Source: Terriglobia bacterium (lineage in GTDB: Bacteria; Acidobacteriota; Terriglobia; Bryobacterales; Bryobacteraceae). Taken from it: a DNA stretch of 57,395 bases. Position numbers and translations under genes: made by a program. The DNA lies in the NCBI GenBank assembly GCA_003175985.1, contig PSRJ01000060.1:1-57395 (forward strand), given 5' to 3'. Below are positions 35,461-44,723 of the stretch, one piece after another. How positions within the stretch are numbered: the stretch's first letter is position 1; every line of letters begins with the position of its first letter. The notes under the pieces were generated by a model that made no database searches, had not been told where the DNA came from, and saw only the letters and a program-made list of their open reading frames with translations.

Positions 35461-37587
35461 ATGAGGGGCATGTCATCCGATCATCGGGCTCTTTCTCACA
35501 GTATACTGTGGGGGGCCTTGTATGGCCTGGCCGCCTGGTCAGCCTACGCAGCAACTGAAGTAGTATTCTCATCCCTACTCTTTGGTCTAACCAGGCCATA
35601 TTCCATATTCACCCCCTGGCACTGGCAACTAACCTGGTTACTGGTACCAGCCTTTTTTCTTGCCGGAATCTTCACCGGAGCTGTGGCGGGCGCCGCTGTC
35701 TTTTTTGTCGGACTCTCGCGGAACCCGGCCGCGCTCGAGTGCGCCGCCTCGCTGTCCCTGGTTCTCGCTTTCATAGTCCAGGTCGTTACGGCGCAGCAGG
35801 GCCAGCCCGGCTGGTACTGGTTGTTGTTCGCGGGACTGGGACTCGTTCCGGTACTGTTGGCCAGTATTCAGTCTTCCAAGTGGCACCGGCGGTTCGGCTT
35901 TTTGAGCAGCCCATGGGTCATCTCGGCGTTACTCCTGGGGGTTGGCGAAGAACTGGTCATCCTGGAGATTCCCACAGCGCGGCAACTGGGCGTGCCTGTC
36001 GATTTTTGGGCCATCGTAATGGGCGGGCTGCTAGCCCTACTGGTTGGCACGTCCGTGGTGGTGGGCCGCATGGTCCACGGCCGCTTCTCCCTGAGTGCTG
36101 CCTGGAAGCCCGCATCGGCCGTGATACTTGTTTTACTCGTTTTCGGCAGCGAATTGCTCACTTCGGGAAGGTCCGGCCCGGTCCAGGCGTCGGCTGCCGA
36201 ACCCGCCTCATCGAAAGAACCGAACGTGCTGCTGATCGTGCTGGATACGGTGCGGGCCGATCACCTGTCGATTTACGGGTATCCTCGCGAGACCACCCCG
36301 AATCTGGCGCAGTTGGCCCGCGACAGCGAACTCTATACCCATGCCATTTCCGCAGCCGACTTTACGCTGTCGAGTCACGCGTCGCTATTTACAGGCCTTT
36401 ACCCGAGCTGGCATGGCGCTTACTGCCAGCCGCCGGATGCCGGCTTCGGCCGCAGGATGGATGAACACGTGCCCACCCTGGCCGAAATCCTGGATCAGCA
36501 TAACTATTTCACCGCGGCGGTTGCCGCCAATTTGTACCTCCGCACCGATTTCGGCTTGAGCCGTGGCTTTCAGAATGTTCGCATCCCGCGGCCTGTGCCC
36601 GTTCTGCCGACCGAGAACTGGTATCTTTTGCGCCGGCCGCTGCGGCGTGTGCTGAGCTATGCTTTCGATACCGCCCAATTCGACCGGTTGAACACCCGCG
36701 CCGAAGACATCGACCAGGAGCTTTTTTCGGTTCTCGAGCAGCGGCCCGCCGGGGCGCCATTTTTCGCCTTTGTGAACTATATGGACGCCCATTTCCCCTA
36801 TGTGCCGCCGGCCCCATTCGACCGGAAATTTGCCGGGAAGAACTACCAGCTTTCCGAGTACGACCTGGATGCCGAGCAACAGGACATCAGCGGAGGCCAG
36901 CCTGTTCCCCCGGGCTACAAGAACCATGTGCTTTCCCAGTACGATGGCGGGATCGCTTACGTGGATGCCCAGGTGGGCAATGTGGTCCGCTGGCTGAAAC
37001 AACGCAACCTGTACGACAACACTATGATCGTAGTCACCAGCGATCACGGCGAGGCCTTCGGCGAGAGAAGCCGCGTGGGCCACGCCAACTCGGTCTACGA
37101 GAATCTGCTGCATGTGGTGCTGATGGTCAAATATCCGAATTCCTCGAAGACGGGGGTCAAAGATCAACCGGTCAGCCTCATCGATGTATCGCCAACGATT
37201 CTCGCAGCGCTCGGGATCGCCCCGCCCGCCACGACACAAGGACACAATCTGCTTCAGCCCGTGGAAGGCTCCCGCGAAGTGTTCGGCGAGACCTTTCCGT
37301 GTTCGGTATTGCAATCGCCGGATTGCCCGCGCGGATGCACTGCGCGCACCGTCATTTCCTGGCCGTACAAGTTCATTACCTCTACCAACGGGAAACGCGA
37401 GCTATTCGATTTGAGCGCCGATCCGGACGAGACTCACGAGCTCTCGGCGGTGCGGCCCGAAGTTATGCGGCAGTTGAATGCCGATCTTCACGATTGGATG
37501 AAGAACATCCCGAGTCTTTCGCGGCAGAAGGTGCAGGTCGATAACGATTCGTTGCGGCGGCTGAAGAGTCTGGGATACGTGCAATAG
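35461..37587 (+). CDS. Membrane sulfatase-fold enzyme with threonine at the nucleophile position
   Basis: A 708-residue protein. The first 235 residues hold about six membrane segments; the rest is a sulfatase/phosphotransferase domain. Metal-binding DTVRADHLSIYGY lies near 262. Where sulfatases have CxPSR, this protein has T302 in TLSSHASLFTG, so formylglycine cannot form. That argues for a phosphodiester or phosphoethanolamine-type transferase like the LtaS/EptA group rather than a sulfate ester hydrolase. VTSDHGEAFGE and FDLSADPDETHEL complete the site. The end RRLKSLGYVQ resembles the small protein at 30.3 kb. It is divergent from the phosphodiesterase operon across 171 bp. An ATG at 35470 is an alternative start. 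Confidence 0.85.
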   Translation: MRGMSSDHRALSHSILWGALYGLAAWSAYAATEVVFSSLLFGLTRPYSIFTPWHWQLTWLLVPAFFLAGIFTGAVAGAAVFFVGLSRNPAALECAASLSLVLAFIVQVVTAQQGQPGWYWLLFAGLGLVPVLLASIQSSKWHRRFGFLSSPWVISALLLGVGEELVILEIPTARQLGVPVDFWAIVMGGLLALLVGTSVVVGRMVHGRFSLSAAWKPASAVILVLLVFGSELLTSGRSGPVQASAAEPASSKEPNVLLIVLDTVRADHLSIYGYPRETTPNLAQLARDSELYTHAISAADFTLSSHASLFTGLYPSWHGAYCQPPDAGFGRRMDEHVPTLAEILDQHNYFTAAVAANLYLRTDFGLSRGFQNVRIPRPVPVLPTENWYLLRRPLRRVLSYAFDTAQFDRLNTRAEDIDQELFSVLEQRPAGAPFFAFVNYMDAHFPYVPPAPFDRKFAGKNYQLSEYDLDAEQQDISGGQPVPPGYKNHVLSQYDGGIAYVDAQVGNVVRWLKQRNLYDNTMIVVTSDHGEAFGERSRVGHANSVYENLLHVVLMVKYPNSSKTGVKDQPVSLIDVSPTILAALGIAPPATTQGHNLLQPVEGSREVFGETFPCSVLQSPDCPRGCTARTVISWPYKFITSTNGKRELFDLSADPDETHELSAVRPEVMRQLNADLHDWMKNIPSLSRQKVQVDNDSLRRLKSLGYVQ

Positions 37588-37609
37588 CTTCGCTCAGCAG
37601 AGGGCCGCA

Positions 37610-38281
37610 TCAGGCCAACTTGCGGAACCAAAGCCAGTAGTACTGAGTCCCAGCCCCGTCTTCCCGCTCGATATCGAAGCCAGACTCTTCGGAAAGCGTA
37701 ACCGCGTCGCGCTGCGAAACCGGATAGCCGACCCAGGTGTCCAGCTCATCGCGCCGCAGATCCGTGTGCCCTTGCACCTGGAATTTGAACAAGCCTCCAG
37801 GCTTTAGGACACGGTAGACTTCGCGGCAGTACGACGACATGACACTGTAAGCCGGTATGTGCTGAAAGACGATGAAGGAGAACGCGAAGTCGTACGAATT
37901 GCTCTCAATGCCCGCGAGCGTGCAGCCATCGCCGAGGACCAGCTCCACGTTTTGCAGGTCGGATGTATTTTCCCGGGCCTGGCGGATCATTTCCTCGCTG
38001 ATATCTACGCCGGTGACGCGGCCGAAAATCCGGGATAGCATGCGAGTCATCCGTCCCACCCCGCAGCCGATTTCCAACATGCGCAAATCGAGCGGCGAGT
38101 TCCGGCCGCCGCAAATGGCGATCATGTCGGTCATTACCTCATTGGCGACGTTGATTTCCCCGCTGCGGAAGAACTCCCTCCGGTCCCAATTCTGGCGTTC
38201 GCTCTGAACGTAATACTGCGCGTTCTCTTTGGCGCGGCCGTTCCAGTCGGACCGCATTTTCTCTAGGACTCGGTTATCCAT
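37610..38281 (-). CDS. Class I SAM-dependent methyltransferase
   Basis: About 223 residues. Motif I is MLEIGCGVGRMTRML, followed by VTGVDISEEM, a GDGCTLAGIE segment and the FSFIVFQHIPAYSV region; the late VLKPGGLFKFQVQG strand is typical. It resembles UbiE/COQ5-like or type 11/12 methyltransferases; the substrate is not evident. The gene touches the peptidase upstream: an in-frame TTG at 38296 overlaps the peptidase stop by four bases, while the ATG at 38281 is used here. Either way the two are co-transcribed. Cytosolic, no membrane segment. Confidence 0.85.
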   Translation of the reverse strand: MDNRVLEKMRSDWNGRAKENAQYYVQSERQNWDRREFFRSGEINVANEVMTDMIAICGGRNSPLDLRMLEIGCGVGRMTRMLSRIFGRVTGVDISEEMIRQARENTSDLQNVELVLGDGCTLAGIESNSYDFAFSFIVFQHIPAYSVMSSYCREVYRVLKPGGLFKFQVQGHTDLRRDELDTWVGYPVSQRDAVTLSEESGFDIEREDGAGTQYYWLWFRKLA

Positions 38282-38292
38282 GAAGCGATTCG

Positions 38293-40116
38293 TCAACGGC
38301 GGCGGGTGAGCGTTACCGTGGCTTCGAGTGGTTTGCCGCCGCGCATCACTTTCACTTTCACGACATCATCCGGCTTCTTGGCGCGCAAGGCGTAAGTGAA
38401 GTCGTAAAGGTTCTGAATGGGTTTGCCATCGAACTCGACCATGACGTCGCCTGCTTTGAAACCGGCCTTGGCGGCCGGCGACCCTGGTGTGACGTCGGAG
38501 AACTTCACGCCGTTCGTGCCTTCTCCGAAGTCCGGGATAGAGCCGAAGTAGGGACCATAGCCCGATGCCGCGTTGGATCCCGCGGGTCCTTCCGCACCGG
38601 CCGGCGGCGCCACGCGCACGAATTGCGGGCGGTCGGCCGTTTCCCGCAGGTTCTCGGTTACATCGGCCACCAGCTGCAGGAGTCGCACCGCCCCCGGAGC
38701 GTCGATCTTATCCCAGGTATCTGACGCCTTGTGATAATCGCTGTGCAAGCCGGAAAAAAAGAAAAGCACCGGAACCTGTTTGGCGGTGAAGGATGTGTGG
38801 TCGCTCGATCCGTATCCCGAAGTATCGGAATAATCCAGTTGGAGCGAATACTTGGGCATCTCGCGATCCAGCAGCGCGCGGAAACTCGAGCCGGTCCCGG
38901 CGCCGCCGATATAGACTTTGGCATTGCGCACGCGGCCGATCATATCGAGGTTGATCATGGCCACGGCCTTTTCGAGTGGAAAGTCGGGATGGGCAACGTA
39001 GAAGCTGGAGCCAAGCAGTCCGAGTTCCTCGCCGGCGAAAGTCAAAAACAGAACGCCGCGTTTCTGCTTCGGCTGCATTGAAAACCAGCGCGCCAGCTCG
39101 ATTACTCCGGCCGTGCCGGAGGCGTTGTCGTCGGCGCCCGGATGCACCGTTCCCGCCTGATCGGGATCGAGCGCGAATTGCTCGCCCAAACCCAGATGGT
39201 CGTAATGCGCGCCAATGACCACGTATTCGTCTGTCTCACCAGGCAGGTACCCCGCTACGTTGTGGACCGTCTTCACAGCGCGTTCCACATCGAGGTTGGC
39301 ATCCACGCGGAGCGAATCCGGAAATGCGAAGGACTCCGGCTTCAGCGTGTGATCGATATTCGCCTCGATTGCGTCCAGTTTCTTCCCGGCTCCGGTGAAC
39401 CAGGATTCGATCTTATCTGCCTTCACCTGCACGAACGGGATGCCGGCATCGGCCGGTCCCGCAACGCTTCCGAAATTCTCCAACTGATCCGGGTCAGAGC
39501 GGTGGTTGGCGCGGTCATTTACCAGGATGACGGCGACCGCCCCGTGGATCTTGGCGTTGGTCGCTTTGCTGGCGAATTGCGTGTGCTGCGTGTAGCTCTT
39601 GCCGGCGAAAACGCTGCTTTCCTCGAATTCCTGGGGCTCGTGCCGCAGGATCAGGACCACTTTGCCCTTGACGTCGATCCCTGCGTAATCGTCGTAATTG
39701 TATTCCGGAGCGGTGATTCCATAGCCTGCGAAAACCACGGGACCCGTAATTTTGCCGGCCGATGAGAAATTGAAGGGAACGAAGTCCTCCGGAAAGTGGA
39801 GCATGGTGGCACGGCCCGCCTCGTTGACGTGAAATCGGTTGGCTTTTCCGAGCCGCGCATTCGTGGTTACCTGGAAGGCCTGGTAATAGCTCTTCCCATC
39901 GGCCGGCTTCAAGCCGAATTCGTGGAACTTGCCTGCGATGAAAGCGCCCGCCTTCTCGAGTTCCGGGCTGCCTGTGGCGCGGCCTCTCATTTCTTTCGAG
40001 GCAAGAAACTTAATATCGTCCAGATAGCTGTTGGGTTCAAACGCCGCGCCAGCGCAAAAAGCAGCGCCGCTCCAACAGCCAATCAGAGGCAGCAGACTAT
40101 ACTTCCAACTCTTCAT
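38293..40116 (-). CDS. Exported M28-family aminopeptidase with PA insert and PDZ domain
   Basis: A 607-residue exported peptidase. A signal peptide ends near CAGAAF (about 25). A protease-associated (PA) insert occupies about 130-255. The di-zinc M28 catalytic domain shows GAHYDHLG, GADDNASG, the acid pair in GEELGLLGS, NLDMIGR and SSDHTSF. A C-terminal PDZ domain (about 510-605) has GVKFSDVTPGSPAAKAGFKAGDVMVEFDG. It should trim amino acids from peptide N-termini in the periplasm, with PDZ controlling access. It is followed by a methyltransferase whose start touches its stop, an unexpected pairing. Confidence 0.92.
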   Translation of the reverse strand: MKSWKYSLLPLIGCWSGAAFCAGAAFEPNSYLDDIKFLASKEMRGRATGSPELEKAGAFIAGKFHEFGLKPADGKSYYQAFQVTTNARLGKANRFHVNEAGRATMLHFPEDFVPFNFSSAGKITGPVVFAGYGITAPEYNYDDYAGIDVKGKVVLILRHEPQEFEESSVFAGKSYTQHTQFASKATNAKIHGAVAVILVNDRANHRSDPDQLENFGSVAGPADAGIPFVQVKADKIESWFTGAGKKLDAIEANIDHTLKPESFAFPDSLRVDANLDVERAVKTVHNVAGYLPGETDEYVVIGAHYDHLGLGEQFALDPDQAGTVHPGADDNASGTAGVIELARWFSMQPKQKRGVLFLTFAGEELGLLGSSFYVAHPDFPLEKAVAMINLDMIGRVRNAKVYIGGAGTGSSFRALLDREMPKYSLQLDYSDTSGYGSSDHTSFTAKQVPVLFFFSGLHSDYHKASDTWDKIDAPGAVRLLQLVADVTENLRETADRPQFVRVAPPAGAEGPAGSNAASGYGPYFGSIPDFGEGTNGVKFSDVTPGSPAAKAGFKAGDVMVEFDGKPIQNLYDFTYALRAKKPDDVVKVKVMRGGKPLEATVTLTRRR

Positions 40117-40149
40117 TTTGGATACCCAGCCTTCCGCGTGCCGCCCAGG

Positions 40150-41121
40150 CTATTTCTTCTTGGACGAATTCAGGGGTGCAACCGGCGTAGCGGGCTTGGG
40201 GGCCCCCGGCAGGTCCAGTTTAACGGAGCAGCCGCAATCCTCACCGGCATTCTTGGCAGTCTTCTGATATTCGATCTCGTAGTCGATCACGGCCTTGAGG
40301 GTGGGCCATTCCGCAGCCGAGGCGATCCGCCGTCCGTTGATGAACAGCGTCGGCGTGGAATCTACCTTGACTGCGCGTCCATCGGCAATGTCCTTATCCA
40401 CCTCGCTCTCGGTCGCCTTGTTATCAATGCAACTGGTAAGCTGCAGCGCGTCCAGGTTCTTCTCGCCCTTCGCGAATTCGAGCACCTTGTCCTTCAGGTT
40501 TTCGGGAGTGATCTCGTTCTGGTGCTGGAAGATCCAATCGTGATAATTCCAGAACTCCTCGCCGTTCTGCTTATAGACGCAGCGCGATGCGATGGCCGCG
40601 GCCTTCGACCAGGGGTGCAGGGTCGTCAGAGGAAACTGTTTGAAATAGAAGTGCACCTGCGTCGGGTAGTCTTTGAGCAGGTTCTGCCGCAAAACACCGG
40701 CTTCACGCTGGCAATAAGGGCATTGGAAATCGCTGAACTCCACCAGCACGACGGGCGCGCCTTGCGTGCCCATGCTCGGAGCGCCTTCCGTCTTCAGCTT
40801 GTCCAGATCGGCTTTGAACGGATTCTCAGTGGCATCGTAGACAGTGCCCTGTATGATCTTCGAGCCGTCTTTGGAAACGAGGAACGGGAAATCCTGGTGG
40901 GCCGCGTCCATGGAAGCGGATACGGTGACTTCCAGAAAGCCCGGCAGCTCGGAGGGCTTCGGGTCGCTCACCTGGACGTTTACCTTGGGATCCATCACAT
41001 AAAGGTGGCGCACGTAAGCCTCGAGCGTGGGCTTGTCCAACGCGGATTTCTTTTGACCCTCGACGGCCCCGGTAAACAAAAGGGCGGCTACCAAACAGAC
41101 AAGCGCTCGCGACATATCCAT
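40150..41121 (-). CDS. Exported DsbA-family thiol-disulfide protein
   Basis: A 323-residue exported protein. A signal peptide covers about 1-22. An N-terminal domain without cysteines (30-110) precedes a thioredoxin fold with active site CPYC (134-137) in FSDFQCPYCQRE and the cis-proline loop VDSTPTLFING. Further cysteines (CVYKQ, SCIDN, DCGCS) could pair; the CGC near the tail is unusual. The extra N-terminal domain resembles the dimerisation region of DsbG/DsbC-like isomerases. It may oxidise or repair exported proteins such as the c-type cytochromes of this window. The gene lies 33 bp upstream of the M28 peptidase on the same strand. Confidence 0.88.
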   Translation of the reverse strand: MDMSRALVCLVAALLFTGAVEGQKKSALDKPTLEAYVRHLYVMDPKVNVQVSDPKPSELPGFLEVTVSASMDAAHQDFPFLVSKDGSKIIQGTVYDATENPFKADLDKLKTEGAPSMGTQGAPVVLVEFSDFQCPYCQREAGVLRQNLLKDYPTQVHFYFKQFPLTTLHPWSKAAAIASRCVYKQNGEEFWNYHDWIFQHQNEITPENLKDKVLEFAKGEKNLDALQLTSCIDNKATESEVDKDIADGRAVKVDSTPTLFINGRRIASAAEWPTLKAVIDYEIEYQKTAKNAGEDCGCSVKLDLPGAPKPATPVAPLNSSKKK

Positions 41122-41171
41122 CTATTGTACTGGAACGGGCTGGGGCGAAGATTCGTTACATAATGGGGTGA

Positions 41172-42656
41172 ATGCCACGGAAACCCCCGGCCTTCGTGTG
41201 GTTCGCGCTGCCCGTGGTGCTCTTCTTATACTTCTACAATCTGAACGCGGCCGGGCTGGTGGGTCCCGATGAGCCGCGCTACGCGTCGGTGAGCCGCGAG
41301 ATGGCGCATTCCGGCGACTGGGTCACGCCGCGCCTCTGGGGTCAGCCATGGTTCGAAAAGCCGGCCCTTCTGTATTGGATGCAGGCGGCTGCGTTCCGCG
41401 CCGGCCTGGGACCGGAACTTGCATCGCGCCTGCCGGTCGTTGTTGTCGCTTTAATGTTTCTGGGCTTCTACTGGTGGATTCTGGAGCGGGAATTCGGAAG
41501 GCGTGTGGCGGCATACGCCACGCTCATTCTGGGCACGTGCGCGGGATGGGTCGGATTCAGCCAGGTTGGAGTTACGGATCTCCCGCTGACTGCGGCATTT
41601 TCGGCCGGTGTCCTGCTGGCGCTACCCTGGATAAACCGCGGCGATACCCGCCTGCTGCCCGCCGCGGCCGCGATGCTCGGCGCCGCTGTGCTGGCGAAGG
41701 GTCTGGTTCCCCTAGTGCTCGCTCTCCCGATGCTCATTCGCGGACGCATCCGCGATCTCCTGCGCCCCCAGGTGATCGCTACTTTCCTGATTGTGGCGCT
41801 GCCATGGTACGTGCTCTGTTACCTGCGGAACGGCCGCGAATTTTGGGATGTCTTCTTCTGGCAGCATCATTTCTCGCGATTCACTTCGACTGAGTTGCAG
41901 CATGGCCAGCCTTGGTGGTTCTACATTCCGGTGCTGGCGGGTGCGTTGCTGCCGTGGTCGCCGCTGCTGGTATTAGGCACGCGGCGCACGATGTGGCGGG
42001 AACCGCGGCGCATCTTCCTCGCGATCGTAGTCCTATTCGGACTGCTCTTCTTTTCCATCGCTGCCAATAAGCTGCCGGGCTATGTCCTGCCGCTGCTTCC
42101 CGCAGCCGCCGTGCTGATGGCGATTGCACTGGAAGAAACGATTGACGCGCGGCCCTGGCTGGCTGTTTGTGCTCTGATGCTGGTAATGTATCCGATCGCG
42201 GCCCGGCTCTTACCGGCGGCCATTGCAGCGGGGCTCTCCCGTACAGCGCCTCCGCAATTCGAGGTCACCTGGCTTGCCCCGTTTGTGCTCGCGGCGGCGA
42301 TATGGATCGTAGGCCGGCGCGCGGACCGGCTGCCCGTTTTTGCCGGCTTGGCCGTGTGCGCCGCGGCGGGCATCCTTTATCTGAAGACCACGGCATTGCC
42401 CGAAATCAATCGCATCGCTTCGGCGCGCGAGTTATGGAGTGAGCTGGGTCCCCGCGCGGCCGATGTCTGCGTGGACGACATCCACCGCAACTGGCGTTAT
42501 GGGCTGAACTTTTATTCCGTCGCGCCGCTGCCGGATTGCGCACAGCAGCCTAAGCCACTGACAATCCGCCAATCTCCGGGCGCGCTCCCGTACCTGGCGC
42601 CGGCCGGTTCTGCACCGGCGTCGTACTCTCCTGTCTCGGGACTTGAAAGCAAATGA
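41172..42656 (+). CDS. ArnT-like membrane glycosyltransferase (GT39/GT83 superfamily)
   Basis: A 494-residue polytopic protein with about eleven membrane segments. The first periplasmic loop carries the catalytic-type DEPRYASVSREMA motif, near 32-44, followed by WFEKPALLYW, the pattern of ArnT and related lipid-linked sugar transferases. The long hydrophobic segment continues to a small C-terminal soluble part (about 415-494) after PEINRIASAREL. It would transfer a sugar from a polyprenyl phosphate donor to lipid A, lipid or protein. GGGGTGA lies before the ATG. It overlaps the permease gene by four bases. Confidence 0.87.
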   Translation: MPRKPPAFVWFALPVVLFLYFYNLNAAGLVGPDEPRYASVSREMAHSGDWVTPRLWGQPWFEKPALLYWMQAAAFRAGLGPELASRLPVVVVALMFLGFYWWILEREFGRRVAAYATLILGTCAGWVGFSQVGVTDLPLTAAFSAGVLLALPWINRGDTRLLPAAAAMLGAAVLAKGLVPLVLALPMLIRGRIRDLLRPQVIATFLIVALPWYVLCYLRNGREFWDVFFWQHHFSRFTSTELQHGQPWWFYIPVLAGALLPWSPLLVLGTRRTMWREPRRIFLAIVVLFGLLFFSIAANKLPGYVLPLLPAAAVLMAIALEETIDARPWLAVCALMLVMYPIAARLLPAAIAAGLSRTAPPQFEVTWLAPFVLAAAIWIVGRRADRLPVFAGLAVCAAAGILYLKTTALPEINRIASARELWSELGPRAADVCVDDIHRNWRYGLNFYSVAPLPDCAQQPKPLTIRQSPGALPYLAPAGSAPASYSPVSGLESK

Positions 42657-43690
42657 TCCTGCCCCAGAGTTACCTGGCCACTCTGACGTTACTGATCTTA
42701 TGCGTCGTCTTTTGGGGCTTATGGGCGAACACCTACAAGCTCGCTCGTTGGCGCTTCGAATTGTATTACTTCGACTGGGTATTCGGAGCTTTTTTGGCGG
42801 CCGTGATCCTGGGGCTGACGTTCGGCAGTTTGGGTTTTGATGGCTTCTCCATCCGCGATGACCTGATGATCGTGAGCAAACGTGCCTGGGCATACGCATT
42901 GGCTGCGGGCGTCATTTTTACCTTGGGCAATACCTTCCTGGTCGCCGCCATGGCCATAGCGGGCATATTTATGGCGTTCCCGGTGGGAATCGGCGTATCC
43001 ATCGTAGTAAATGCGGCGGTGAATTACGCGATCCGCCGCTCGGGCGCAATCATGTTCCTTCTGTTGGGCTCCGCGCTGATGATTGGCGCCGTTGCCGCAG
43101 TGGCCTTGGCTTACCGGCATCTTTTGATTCTCCGCCACGAACAGATCGCAAGGGCCGGAAAGGCTAAGAGCACACGGCGGCCGGGCGCCGGCAAGGCGAT
43201 CGGGTTTGCCGTAGCGGGCGGCATCCTGCTCGGCTCCTTTTCACCCCTGCTGGATGGAGCCCGCGCGGGTGACATCGGGATGGGCCCTTATTCGATGGCG
43301 CTGCTGTTCACGGCCGGGGCTACCGTCTCGACGCTCATGTTCAACTTGTTCTTCATGAATCTGCCGGTTGAGGGCGAGCCCCTGGAAGTTCCCCAATATT
43401 TTCGCGGCCCGCTGCGGAATCACCTGCTCGGCCTCGCCGGCGGCGCATTGTGGGCGGCGGGTTTCGTGGCGCTCCTGGTGGTGGAAGCCGTGCCGCAACA
43501 GATTGGCCGTCCGCTTAGCGACGGCATGAGCCAGGCCGCAGCATTAATCGCCGCCGGATGCGGCCTCTACATCTGGAAAGAGGCGCTAGGAGCCGACGGG
43601 CGTGTCAAATCCCTGGAAGGCCTTGGCCTGCTCTTTTTCGCAGGCGCGATTGTCTTACTGGCGATGATACCGGTGTTTGGTGCGAAGTAA
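42653..43690 (+). CDS. Ten-helix permease, DMT/GRP-RhaT-like
   Basis: A 345-residue integral membrane protein with about ten predicted helices in two halves separated by a basic cytosolic loop near residue 170 (KAKSTRRPGAGK). Glycine-rich helices such as TLGNTFLVAAMAIAG and VAGGILLGSFSPLL fit the drug/metabolite transporter superfamily, GRP or rhamnose-transporter branch. Its ATG overlaps the glycosyltransferase stop, so it may move the polyprenyl-linked or free sugar used there, as EmrE-like flippases do beside ArnT. This link is an inference from gene order. Substrate unknown. Confidence 0.75.
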   Translation: MILPQSYLATLTLLILCVVFWGLWANTYKLARWRFELYYFDWVFGAFLAAVILGLTFGSLGFDGFSIRDDLMIVSKRAWAYALAAGVIFTLGNTFLVAAMAIAGIFMAFPVGIGVSIVVNAAVNYAIRRSGAIMFLLLGSALMIGAVAAVALAYRHLLILRHEQIARAGKAKSTRRPGAGKAIGFAVAGGILLGSFSPLLDGARAGDIGMGPYSMALLFTAGATVSTLMFNLFFMNLPVEGEPLEVPQYFRGPLRNHLLGLAGGALWAAGFVALLVVEAVPQQIGRPLSDGMSQAAALIAAGCGLYIWKEALGADGRVKSLEGLGLLFFAGAIVLLAMIPVFGAK

Positions 43691-43693
43691 CTG

Positions 43694-44704
43694 CTACGCC
43701 GGCACCCCAATACCCAGCTTGGCGTGCCACGGCGTCGCTACGCGGATCGCGTCGTTCACGGCGTTGATGTTGCGCACTCCATCGTTCTGCAGCCAGTCTT
43801 CCAACGCTTTGGCGCCCTGCTTGGCGTAAACGGGAATACCTTCCTTCCACGTCGCCCGTCCGCAGAGAACTCCCGAGAAATCCGTGCCTGCCTCGGCCGC
43901 CATTTTCAGCGACTCGATGAATTGCGCGTTGCTGACCCCGGCGCTGAGATAAATGAACGGCTTGGCCGCGAGCGAAGCGGCCTCGCGAAAGTGGTTCAGC
44001 GCTTCCGCGCGGCTGTATGCCTTCTGACCCTTGTAAACACTGCTGCCTTCGACATACTCAGCGTTGATCGGCACTTCGACTTTCAGTACGTCCACCTTGT
44101 ACTGAGGCTTGGAGAACTCGGCCATGCTCTGCTTGACCACCTCGGGCTTGCTCTTGGCGAATTCCAGGCCCTTTTCATCGCCGCCCTTCGGGTCATAGCC
44201 GACAAACTCAAGGAAAAACGGAATCTCGTAGGTCTCGCATTCCGCGCCAATGCGCTCGATGAACGCGTGCTTCACATCATTGATCGATTTCTGCTCGAAC
44301 GAACTGTAGTAGATCAGGATCTTGACAGCATCCGCTCCCCAGTCCACGATGCGCTTTACCGAGACATGGGGCAGCAGGTCGGGCAGGCGGCCGGGCTGCG
44401 TGTTGTCGTATCCGCTCAGCTCGTAGGCCAGCAAGAGTCCGGCATTTCTCGAACGCGCGGCGGCCGCGTCGAGCCCATACTCCGGATCCAGCAAAATGGC
44501 GCTGGCATGCGGAGTGAGAACCCGCGTGACGATGGTCTTGAATTCGCTCATCATCTCCAGTGTGATCTGTTTGGAATCGATACCCCGCGCGGCGGCGAGG
44601 GATTTCTGGAGGCTTCCGCGTTGATCCATCGCGGCTGCGGCGATGACGCCCTTATCGTTGGAAAGCGCCTTCATGCGGCGCAGCTTGCCCTCGGAAGGTT
44701 TCAT
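43694..44704 (-). CDS. lacD: Tagatose 1,6-diphosphate aldolase-like class I aldolase (LacD family)
   Basis: About 336 residues of a TIM-barrel class I aldolase. KGVIAAAAMDQRGSL near the start, ILLDPEYGLDAA, VKILIYYSSFEQ and the Schiff-base-lysine strand VDVLKVEVPIN match LacD/FbaB-like enzymes. It would split tagatose (or a related) 1,6-bisphosphate into glyceraldehyde 3-phosphate and dihydroxyacetone phosphate. No other galactose or tagatose gene is close, so in acidobacteria it may serve another sugar phosphate. An in-frame GTG lies six bases before the ATG. It converges on the permease gene with three bases between. Confidence 0.85.
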   Translation of the reverse strand: MKPSEGKLRRMKALSNDKGVIAAAAMDQRGSLQKSLAAARGIDSKQITLEMMSEFKTIVTRVLTPHASAILLDPEYGLDAAAARSRNAGLLLAYELSGYDNTQPGRLPDLLPHVSVKRIVDWGADAVKILIYYSSFEQKSINDVKHAFIERIGAECETYEIPFFLEFVGYDPKGGDEKGLEFAKSKPEVVKQSMAEFSKPQYKVDVLKVEVPINAEYVEGSSVYKGQKAYSRAEALNHFREAASLAAKPFIYLSAGVSNAQFIESLKMAAEAGTDFSGVLCGRATWKEGIPVYAKQGAKALEDWLQNDGVRNINAVNDAIRVATPWHAKLGIGVPA

Positions 44705-44723
44705 GCCCACATTATAATTGGCT

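Noticed and set aside
35461..37587. Calling the membrane protein at 35.5 kb a true sulfatase
   Set aside because: The formylglycine cysteine or serine motif (C/S-x-P-S-R) is replaced by TLSSHA, so sulfate ester hydrolysis is not supported.
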